22,168 bases of DNA from Chitinophagaceae bacterium (GTDB taxonomy: Bacteria > Bacteroidota > Bacteroidia > Chitinophagales > Chitinophagaceae): the NCBI GenBank assembly GCA_021151685.1, contig JAGKWS010000066.1, forward strand, positions 1 to 22,168. The letters are read 5' to 3'. Within the stretch, counting starts at the first letter, position 1. Each line of letters begins with the position of its first letter. A program made the translations under genes and the position numbers. Positions 16,336 through 22,168 of this stretch are shown in pieces. The notes under the pieces are model-generated. The model did no database searches, had not been told where the DNA came from, and saw nothing but the letters and a program-made list of their open reading frames with translations.

Positions 16336-17088
16336 ATGAAAGCTATAATAGTAGACGACGAAGCACGGGCAAGAACATTGCTGGGAAAGATGCTTGCCGA
16401 ATTTTGCCCCGATGTAGAGGTGGTAGCCGACTGTGCCGACCTGCCGACCGGTGTAAAAGCCATAAGAAAAATGAAGCCCGACGTTGTGTTTCTGGATATA
16501 GAGATGCCGGGGCACAGTGGTTTGGAGTTGCTGGATTTTTTTGACGAACAGGAAATAACGTTCTCTATCATTTTTGTAACTGCCTATAACAACTACGCCA
16601 TCAGAGCCTTCAAGATGTCGGCAGTAGACTACCTGCTGAAACCTGTGGAACCCAACGACCTGGAGCAGGCAGTAGAACGCCTGCGTAAACGCAACCTGAA
16701 AGACAGAAACAACACGCTGAGCCTGCTAAAAGAAAACATGAAAGAGAGTACACTGGAAAAAATAGCGGTGCCCGATGCCCACACTATACGTTTCTTGAAA
16801 CTGACAGACATAGTATACTTTAAGGCCGACAATACCTATACCGACATCTTGTTTGACGACGGCAACAAACTTACCATCAGCCGCACACTGAAGAATATTG
16901 AAGACACGCTGCAAGGCACTGCCGTTTTTTTCAGGTGCCATAAGTCCTACATCATTAACACCCGATACATGACAGACTACATCAAATCGGACGGGGGCTA
17001 TCTGCTATTGAAAGGAAAACATCAGGTACCAGTATCGCCCGACAAGGTGCAGGAACTACTGGCTTTGATAGCATTTGTGAAACGGTAG
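16336..17088 (+). CDS. LytTR-family response regulator
   Basis: A 250-residue DNA-binding response regulator. The receiver domain (1-120) has Asp7-Asp8 (IIVDDEA), phospho-acceptor Asp54 in VFLDIEMPGHSG, Thr82 (FVTAYNNYA) and Lys102 (YLLKPVEP). A linker leads to a LytTR domain at about 143-248, marked by VYFKADNTYTDI, FFRCHKSYIINTRYM and VPVSPDKVQELL. LytTR domains bind DNA as beta-rich wing folds to pairs of short direct repeats. The gene starts 8 bases after the propeller kinase stop, so the two are one operon and a cognate pair. Its target genes are not certain; a repeated element before the operon could be one of its sites. The 42 bases after its stop separate it from the convergent thioredoxin-like gene and contain no clear terminator. 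Confidence 0.95.
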   Translation: MKAIIVDDEARARTLLGKMLAEFCPDVEVVADCADLPTGVKAIRKMKPDVVFLDIEMPGHSGLELLDFFDEQEITFSIIFVTAYNNYAIRAFKMSAVDYLLKPVEPNDLEQAVERLRKRNLKDRNNTLSLLKENMKESTLEKIAVPDAHTIRFLKLTDIVYFKADNTYTDILFDDGNKLTISRTLKNIEDTLQGTAVFFRCHKSYIINTRYMTDYIKSDGGYLLLKGKHQVPVSPDKVQELLALIAFVKR

Positions 17089-17130
17089 TGTATTGGTGCT
17101 TGTGGGGGAGGATTACGGAAACTACTGTAG

Positions 17131-17733
17131 CTACTTCCTTCCACTTATCATATCAGTAAGTGCCCACTCTATGCTTTTGGGGGCAGTCTCTACCATACGG
17201 CCAGCTTCGGTACCGTCGGCCTTAAGGAGAATGATGGTAGGTAAAAGGGTTACATTGTATTGTTTGGCCAGCTCCTGAGCCTCGGTGGTTTGGGTGGTTT
17301 TGGTGCGGTCCATACCTATCATCATCAGGTTGTCCCAGCTACGGTTAGCTACTTCCAGCGTTTTGAAGAGGTGGGGCAGCAAATGCTGCGAATCTTCGCA
17401 CCATGTACCCATAAATACCAATAACTTGAAATTACCTATGGTTTGCCCGATGTAGGCAGCAGCCTCGGGTGCCGGCTGAAAGTTATCCATACCGGTGGGC
17501 ATCCACGAGAAGGTTGGCTCCTGCTCCATATCGCGCCACGAGAAGATACCCTTGTACACCACCTGTCCGTTTTTTTCATCTTTCAGTGTAGCGTAGTCGC
17601 TTTTGCGGGTAGTTATTACCTGTTGCAGAGTGTCTTTGGGCATCATGGGTTGTGGTTTTACCCGTACCGGCGGCACCTGTGCCGTAGCACTGGTGCTTGC
17701 CAGTATCAGTATGTACAATAAGAGCTGCTTCAT
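17131..17733 (-). CDS. Secreted thioredoxin-fold protein with CxxS site
   Basis: A 200-residue protein with a signal peptide (MKQLLLYILILASTSATAQ), so it acts in the periplasm. The thioredoxin-like core begins near residue 95: LLVFMGTWCEDSQHLLPHLF, with Cys112 in a WCEDS motif, and the cis-proline loop LLPTIILL (Pro165) followed by DGTEAGRMV. The second cysteine of the usual CxxC is Ser115, and no other cysteine is present in the mature protein. Known CxxS thioredoxin-fold proteins cannot form an internal disulfide and act through mixed disulfides or as isomerase- or chaperone-like factors; which applies here is not known. It starts 5 bases after the MerR-type gene's stop, so the two share a transcript. 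Confidence 0.85.
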   Translation of the reverse strand: MKQLLLYILILASTSATAQVPPVRVKPQPMMPKDTLQQVITTRKSDYATLKDEKNGQVVYKGIFSWRDMEQEPTFSWMPTGMDNFQPAPEAAAYIGQTIGNFKLLVFMGTWCEDSQHLLPHLFKTLEVANRSWDNLMMIGMDRTKTTQTTEAQELAKQYNVTLLPTIILLKADGTEAGRMVETAPKSIEWALTDMISGRK

Positions 17734-17738
17734 ATTGG

Positions 17739-18908
17739 TTACAGTCGGTCGCGCAGTATCTGTAGTTTATTACGCAGGGCGGTGAGCGATGTTTTGAGGT
17801 CTACCGTAGTTACTTCCATACTTTTAGGTGCTTTCAATTTTGCCCTGGCACCTGCCAGCGTAAAACCACGCTCCTTTACCAGATGGTATATTGCCCGCAA
17901 CTCGCGCACCTGATCGGGCGTGTACAAACGGTCGCCCTTGCGGGTAGTACGCACCTTTAGAGCAAACTCGTTGGTCCAGAAACGTATGTGCGATGTTTTT
18001 ACCCCAAACAGCGTGGCCACCTCGCCAATGGTGTAGTAGTTTTTATCGCCCTTCCAGTCGGCAGGTATTACATTGGGGGTATCGCCATCCTGTGCGTTTT
18101 CCTCTGCCAAAACACGTTTGCGGGGTGTCGCTTTTTTTGTTGTAGCAATTGGTGCCGCTTCAGCTTCCGGCATTTCGGGTGCCTGTGCGTCTGTATTTAT
18201 CTCCTCCATCATCCATGCTACAGCAGCTACTTCTGGTAGCGGCACCTCTTTAGGGCCATTGTTTCCTCTTATGCCCGCAAGCAAAGAACGGCGATCTGCA
18301 GTGGTTATCAACGGAGCCCCCGTATGCGATGGGTTGTGCCCCTGCGCTACCGCCACAAAAGAATGGCGTGGGTTGGTATGCACAGTAATACCTGTATCAT
18401 CTACCGCAAGCGCATCGGCTGGCGGCTCGCTATCGGTCACCTCATCGGTAGCAACCGGGGTATTGTCTTCGTAGGTGGCCACCGGAATGTCTTCCTCCAC
18501 ATCGGGGGCAGAAACCAGCAACTCTATTGATGCCATAGCAGCAACCGAGGCATACTCCTGCACCATATCGTCGTAAACATACGGGGCACCGGCCACAACA
18601 ATATTGTCAATGGCAGCAAATGTGGTATCGTCTGTAGGGTCTACCATGGCCACAGGCGGCACATCGGCCGTTATGGCAGCTACCATAGCAAAGTCGTGCA
18701 AGGCACCGGTATCGGGTGTTGCGTCTACAGATACTGCACTGTCTTCGGTCTCTCCGGCAGCACTGTCGTTGTCGGCTTCGTCCTCTGCATCAGCGTTGTC
18801 TTCGTCGCCATCTGCCCTACCCTTCTTTTTTGCCCGTGGCTTTGCAACAGGTTTGGGTACCTCCGGTACTATCTCTTCGCCAAATAGCGTGACAATGCGC
18901 GTACTCAT
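17739..18908 (-). CDS. MerR-type regulator with long acidic extension
   Basis: A 389-residue protein. Only the C-terminal third looks folded: a MerR helix-turn-helix and wing at about 291-360 (YYTIGEVATLFGVKTSHIRF, then WTNEFALKVRTTRKGDRLYT, then a VRELRAIYHLVKERGFTLAGA helix), with a short helical tail (LKTSLTALRNKLQILRDRL) that may dimerise. Most MerR proteins are 100-150 residues. Here about 290 residues precede the HTH, rich in Ala, Asp, Glu, Val and Pro, with an early basic patch (KPRAKKKGR at 23-31) and a conserved-looking start, IVTLFGEEIVPE. No effector domain is recognisable and no cysteine is available as a metal sensor. The gene lies between an unknown secreted protein and the thioredoxin-like gene. 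The DNA targets are unknown. The reading frame is unbroken, so the extension appears real. Confidence 0.85.
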   Translation of the reverse strand: MSTRIVTLFGEEIVPEVPKPVAKPRAKKKGRADGDEDNADAEDEADNDSAAGETEDSAVSVDATPDTGALHDFAMVAAITADVPPVAMVDPTDDTTFAAIDNIVVAGAPYVYDDMVQEYASVAAMASIELLVSAPDVEEDIPVATYEDNTPVATDEVTDSEPPADALAVDDTGITVHTNPRHSFVAVAQGHNPSHTGAPLITTADRRSLLAGIRGNNGPKEVPLPEVAAVAWMMEEINTDAQAPEMPEAEAAPIATTKKATPRKRVLAEENAQDGDTPNVIPADWKGDKNYYTIGEVATLFGVKTSHIRFWTNEFALKVRTTRKGDRLYTPDQVRELRAIYHLVKERGFTLAGARAKLKAPKSMEVTTVDLKTSLTALRNKLQILRDRL

Positions 18909-18936
18909 ATACTACGAAATATTATAGCGTGTACTA

Positions 18937-19512
18937 TTATTCTACCGGCAGTGGTGCGGTTTGTGCTTTCTTCATTTTGTTCAGTTCCTGCTCCTTTTTG
19001 GCTTCCTGTGTTTTGCCATCGTTCAGTTGCTTGTTCAGGGCTTCGTTCTTTTTGGCCAGGTCTTTCATTTCCTGTTCTTTCTGCATTATGGCCAGTTCCT
19101 GTGCTATCTGCCCATCTAATGCTTGCAGGTAGCCCGATACACGAACAGCAGCAACGGAATCGGAACTGGTTTTTATATAATTATCGTACCCACGCGATGC
19201 CGTCATGAATACCGTTGTTTTGCCTTTTTTGCTCTTGATGCGGTAGTAGTAGTCGCCCTGTGTGGGGCTGATGGCCGCCCATGTAACACCTTTATAACTG
19301 GTGACACCTTTTTTGGTTTTACCCTTCCTGAGACCTGCATTCTCTATATTGCGCTGCATCACAGTTTTGGTAATACCCTTGTCGTAGCGATAGGTAGCAC
19401 TGAATGTCCACATTTTTTTCTTGCCCATTTTGGCTTCGCCTTCTTTTACGGCTACCTGTGCCATAGCCATGGCAGGCAGCAGCACAAGAAGTGTTGTTTT
19501 GATCCATTTCAT
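18937..19512 (-). CDS. Secreted coiled-coil protein of unknown function
   Basis: A 191-residue protein that I do not recognise as a named family. It has a signal peptide (MKWIKTTLLVLLPAMAMA, cut before Gln19), a middle region with alternating strand-like segments (MWTFSATYRYDKGITKTV, YYYRIKSKKGKTTVFMTASRG) and a C-terminal charged helix from about 125 to 183 (AQELAIMQKEQEMKDLAKKN and onward) that reads as a coiled coil, followed by a proline-containing tail. It is strongly basic and has no cysteine. The likely location is periplasmic. It is first in a three-gene minus-strand group with the MerR-type and thioredoxin-like genes, with a 28-base gap to the former. A TACTTTTA at 19618-19625 (minus) is a one-mismatch -7 box 105 bases before the ATG. 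A GGGCG lies just upstream of the start. Confidence 0.75.
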   Translation of the reverse strand: MKWIKTTLLVLLPAMAMAQVAVKEGEAKMGKKKMWTFSATYRYDKGITKTVMQRNIENAGLRKGKTKKGVTSYKGVTWAAISPTQGDYYYRIKSKKGKTTVFMTASRGYDNYIKTSSDSVAAVRVSGYLQALDGQIAQELAIMQKEQEMKDLAKKNEALNKQLNDGKTQEAKKEQELNKMKKAQTAPLPVE

Positions 19513-19760
19513 AATCGCCCTTGATTTATACAGACATTCCCCCCTTGCGTCGCTGCTATTTATAGCATTGCTACATGAATACGGGTAGTAAGCCGTCTGT
19601 GTCAGTAAATTAAAGCATAAAAGTACAACAATAATAAGAAGCAGGTAATGCCGGATTGTGGTATTAGGATTGTGTAAACATAAAACCGGAATAACCTGTT
19701 AAATAACAAGGTTGTGCAACCTACACACACCGCAGGCGGGCAATTTTGTATCTTGCAGCC

Positions 19761-21074
19761 ATGAGTATGTTCGAGATAAGGGGAGGCAGACGCCTACAGG
19801 GTGTCATTACCCCACAGGGAGCCAAAAACGAGGCTTTGCAGGTGTTGTGTGCTGCCCTTCTGACCGATGAAGCGGTAACATTTACCAATGTGCCGGACAT
19901 AGCCGACGTAAATGCGCTGCTGGAAGTAATGGCCGATATGGGTGTGAAAATAACCCAACCCGCCCCCAATACTGTAGTGGTACAGGCCGACACTATAGAT
20001 CCCGACTATTTTGCTACGCATACCTTTCGCAAAAAATCGGGCAAGCTGCGTGGTACCGTTATGCTGGCCGGGCCTATGTTGGCAAGATTCCGCAGGGCCT
20101 ACATACCACAGCCGGGAGGCGACAAAATAGGCCGCCGCAGGCTGGACACCCATATACTGGGGTTCGAAAAGCTGGGCGTTCAGTTTGCCTACGACAACGA
20201 AAATCAGATGTTCTCGTTACAGGGAGAGACCCTACGTGGCACACACCTGCTACTGGAAGAACCCTCTGTAACCGGCACTGCCAACATGCTGATGGCCGCG
20301 GTAATGGCCGAGGGCACCACCACCATATACAATGCCGCCTGCGAGCCCTATGTGCAGCAGCTATGCCATATGCTGAACCGCATGGGCGCAAGGATACAGG
20401 GCATCAGCTCGAACTTGCTGACCATAGAGGGCGTAGCCAAACTGGGCGGCACCAACCACCGCCTGCTGGCCGATATGATAGAGGTAGGCTCGTTCATAGG
20501 CCTTGCCGCCATGACCGGCAGCGAAATAACCATACAAAATGCCGATGTAGCCCAACTGGGTTTGATACCCGATGTATTCCGCAGGTTGGGCATAGACTTG
20601 CAGATACAGGGCGATAACATACACATACCGGCACAAGAGCAGTACCGCATTCAGAAGTTTATAGATGGCTCTATACTTACTGTGTACGACCATCCGTGGC
20701 CGGGCTTTACGCCCGACCTGCTGAGTATAGTACTGGTTACTGCCACACAGGCCAAGGGCACTGTACTGATACATCAGAAAATGTTTGAAAGCCGGTTGTT
20801 CTTTGTAGACCGACTGATAGAGATGGGTGCGCAGATAGTACTGTGCGACCCACACCGCGCCGTGGTAATAGGACTGGACAAACAGGTATCGCTGCGGGGT
20901 GTCAACATGGTATCGCCCGATATACGTGCGGGTGTGGCCCTGCTCATAGCCGCCCTGTCGGCCAATGGCAAGAGCACCATACAGAACATACACCAGATAG
21001 ACCGTGGCTACGAGCGCATAGACGAGCGGTTGAATGCCTTGGGTGCCGACATAAGGCGTGTACCTACTGTATAG
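19761..21074 (+). CDS. murA: UDP-GlcNAc enolpyruvyl transferase, Asp active-site form
   Basis: Transfers enolpyruvate from PEP to UDP-GlcNAc, the first committed step of peptidoglycan synthesis, in the cytosol. From the ATG at 19761 it has 437 residues, close to the family length of about 420-440. Signatures include PQGAKNEAL with Lys22, GGDKIGRRRLDTHI at 119-132, GFTPDLLS with the catalytic Asp, and the C-terminal DIRAGVALLIAAL and DRGYERIDERL. The residue equivalent to E. coli Cys115, target of fosfomycin, is Asp121 (codon 20121-20123). Asp-type MurA enzymes, such as that of Mycobacterium tuberculosis, are active but not alkylated by fosfomycin. An in-frame TTG at 19746 is less likely than the ATG. 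TATCTTGC at 19749-19756 is a degenerate -7 box. The gene is convergent with the glycosyltransferase, with only 3 bases between stops. Confidence 0.96.
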   Translation: MSMFEIRGGRRLQGVITPQGAKNEALQVLCAALLTDEAVTFTNVPDIADVNALLEVMADMGVKITQPAPNTVVVQADTIDPDYFATHTFRKKSGKLRGTVMLAGPMLARFRRAYIPQPGGDKIGRRRLDTHILGFEKLGVQFAYDNENQMFSLQGETLRGTHLLLEEPSVTGTANMLMAAVMAEGTTTIYNAACEPYVQQLCHMLNRMGARIQGISSNLLTIEGVAKLGGTNHRLLADMIEVGSFIGLAAMTGSEITIQNADVAQLGLIPDVFRRLGIDLQIQGDNIHIPAQEQYRIQKFIDGSILTVYDHPWPGFTPDLLSIVLVTATQAKGTVLIHQKMFESRLFFVDRLIEMGAQIVLCDPHRAVVIGLDKQVSLRGVNMVSPDIRAGVALLIAALSANGKSTIQNIHQIDRGYERIDERLNALGADIRRVPTV

Positions 21075-21077
21075 TAG

Positions 21078-21962
21078 TTACATGCCGGGCTTACGAATGG
21101 CGTTCCATATACGTTTGAAGTAGTCTTTCAGCTTGCCGGCAGCAGGAATATTGTCGCCGGTGCCGTTGCTATGCCCTATCTGTAACTGATACCTGAGGAA
21201 CATAGAGCTGGAAAGGCCCCATTTGAACAGGAAGGTGCGGGCACCATTGTTGCGCTTTACCCTACTGGTGGTTTTGGACATAAAGTGGTAGGCACGGGCC
21301 TTAGATACCCCCTTGAAGGTGCGTACGCCAAAGTGCCAGAGCTTCATCATAAAATCGGGGTCGGAATACATGCCGGGGCTGAACTCTACACTAAGGCCGC
21401 CCACAGCGCACCATAGCTGGCGAGGCAGCACCATGGGGTACCAGTTTGATCCCTGCCAATCGGGGAAGGGTATTTTATCGAACTCGGCCAGCAGCCGCTG
21501 TTCTTCAAAATCGAGGTGGGTAGACCCAAAATTGTATGGGGCTATTACACAAGCATTTTTTGTCACCTCGCGCTCTATAAGCGTACCCGAAATGCACCAA
21601 CGGATGCCCTGTTGTTGTTTCACCTCATCGTACAAATACTTGTCCCAACCGGGACAAAAGTAATTGTCATCGTCTGATAGTACTATATAGGAACACGTGG
21701 CCAGTGAAGACGGCAAATTGAATCCGTAACAAACACCTGCATTAGCTTCGGAATGGGTATGTAAGATACCTTGTGCCTTCACCCATTCCAGCGTACCATC
21801 GGTACCCTGATTGACATGGATGACAATTTGATGTTTGTAGACCGAGTTCTTTAGAATACTGCCAACAGTGATTTTAAGAATCTCCAGATTGTTCCACGAT
21901 GGTATGAGAATACTAAAAAGAGGCTCGTCTTCGTTAAATCTCTCTAAAGTTCCGGTATGCAT
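21078..21962 (-). CDS. Family 2 glycosyltransferase
   Basis: A 294-residue GT-A fold glycosyltransferase that would use a nucleotide sugar to extend a surface glycan. The N-terminal half shows the GT2 pattern: FSILIPSWNNLEILKITVGS near residues 16-35, IVIHVNQGTDGT, and the metal-binding acidic run Asp97-Asp98-Asp99 in YIVLSDDDNYFCPGW. The second half has a PDFMMKLWHFG stretch near 210-230 and a basic C-terminal tail that may associate with the membrane. No transmembrane helix is seen, so it is a peripheral or cytosolic enzyme. The donor and acceptor cannot be read. It diverges from an aminotransferase gene of the type used for amino-sugar synthesis, which fits a polysaccharide or LPS locus. 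No strong promoter is visible; the upstream minus strand has only a one-mismatch -7 match. Confidence 0.87.
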   Translation of the reverse strand: MHTGTLERFNEDEPLFSILIPSWNNLEILKITVGSILKNSVYKHQIVIHVNQGTDGTLEWVKAQGILHTHSEANAGVCYGFNLPSSLATCSYIVLSDDDNYFCPGWDKYLYDEVKQQQGIRWCISGTLIEREVTKNACVIAPYNFGSTHLDFEEQRLLAEFDKIPFPDWQGSNWYPMVLPRQLWCAVGGLSVEFSPGMYSDPDFMMKLWHFGVRTFKGVSKARAYHFMSKTTSRVKRNNGARTFLFKWGLSSSMFLRYQLQIGHSNGTGDNIPAAGKLKDYFKRIWNAIRKPGM

Positions 21963-21994
21963 ACAGGTTCAATTTTTTCTAAGGGCAAAAATCA

Positions 21995-22002
21995 TACTTT
22001 TG
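21995..22002 (+). promoter_or_regulatory. -7 box upstream of the aminotransferase gene
   Basis: TACTTTTG matches TAnnTTTG and lies 35 bases before the ATG at 22038. A T-rich run 18 bases further upstream is a weak substitute for the -33 TTTG. It lies in the 75-base gap shared with the divergent glycosyltransferase gene. Confidence 0.45.
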
Positions 22003-22037
22003 CCACACTTATAATGTAAATACTATCAATTTAATAT

Positions 22038-22168
22038 ATGAACAGACAACCATCCAGCAGCGGAGAGCTACCTCTCATGAAGACTGGCGAAGGTATTGTA
22101 TTATTCCATCCCCATATTCCGGCCAATGCAAAAAAGTATGTAAACCAGGTATTGGATACCCGGTGGAT
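22038..22168 (+). CDS. DegT/DnrJ/EryC1-type aminotransferase, N-terminus only
   Basis: Only the first 43 codons are in the window; the gene continues past the right edge. After a short variable lead the sequence reads IVLFHPHIPANAKKYVNQVL followed by DTRW, which matches the opening of PLP-dependent DegT/DnrJ/EryC1/StrS sugar aminotransferases (a start of the type PLFKPH, then a helix ending VLDTRWIGQG). These enzymes install an amino group on keto-sugars for O-antigen or other surface glycans. The catalytic Lys and PLP-binding residues lie outside the window, so the assignment rests on the N-terminal pattern and on the neighbouring glycosyltransferase. ATG at 22038 is the first in frame; an internal Met at codon 14 is an alternative start. 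Confidence 0.65.
   Translation, partial: MNRQPSSSGELPLMKTGEGIVLFHPHIPANAKKYVNQVLDTRW

Noticed and set aside
19513..19760. Possible structured RNA or riboswitch before murA
   Set aside because: I see only a short GGTTG/CAACC inverted repeat (19710-19721) and a degenerate -7 box; nothing matches a known riboswitch shape.
20361..20993. A 210-codon minus-strand frame
   Set aside because: It is antisense to murA, is Tyr/His rich, and has no family signature.
1..22168. Mobile elements, CRISPR arrays, tRNA or rRNA genes
   Set aside because: Reading both strands, I saw no terminal inverted repeats with a transposase, no regularly spaced 25-40 base repeats, and no tRNA-like cloverleaf with a T-loop.

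Overview
The window looks like a chromosomal segment of a Bacteroidota bacterium, most probably a member of the Chitinophagaceae or a close relative. This is inferred from gene content and promoters, not from an rRNA gene. The evidence is Bacteroidota-type -7 boxes (TAnnTTTG) in front of several genes, weak Shine-Dalgarno sequences, a GH92 mannosidase, a periplasmic beta-propeller/Y_Y_Y sensor kinase paired with a LytTR regulator, an outer-membrane beta-barrel protein of the DUF6089 type, and a MurA with Asp in place of the catalytic Cys. Base composition looks even across the window. I see no insertion sequence, phage gene, CRISPR array, tRNA or rRNA.

Positions 1-8101 are all on the minus strand. 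In transcription order they are a soluble PAS/GAF histidine kinase, a single-domain response regulator, a secreted GH92 alpha-mannosidase, a dGTPase (dgt) and seryl-tRNA synthetase (serS, cut by the window edge). The first four are closely spaced and could be one transcript. serS has its own well-formed promoter.

Positions 8102-13155: a plus-strand outer-membrane beta-barrel gene diverges from the kinase. It is followed by a roughly 455-base stretch that holds only a possible 66-residue lysine-rich ORF. Next come a minus-strand pair, methionine aminopeptidase (map) then an MsbA-like ABC exporter, and a divergent plus-strand rhomboid protease whose promoter lies directly against its start codon.

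Positions 13156-17088: a structured 286-base intergenic region with a hairpin, palindromes and an 11-base element present three times at about 20-base spacing. It precedes a two-component operon of a beta-propeller LytS-type histidine kinase and a LytTR response regulator.

Positions 17131-19512 (minus): a secreted coiled-coil protein of unknown function, a MerR-type regulator with a 290-residue acidic low-complexity N-terminal extension, and a secreted thioredoxin-fold protein with a CxxS site, probably an operon. Positions 19761-21074 (plus): murA with the C115D-type substitution that predicts intrinsic fosfomycin resistance. Positions 21078-22168: a family 2 glycosyltransferase (minus) divergent from the N-terminus of a DegT/DnrJ/EryC1-type aminotransferase, probably the edge of a surface-polysaccharide locus.

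The window is mostly core and signalling genes. I found no wholly new system. The items most worth a second look are the operator-like array upstream of the propeller kinase, the MerR extension, the Asp-type MurA, and the linkage of a cytosolic sensor kinase and response regulator to a secreted mannosidase.
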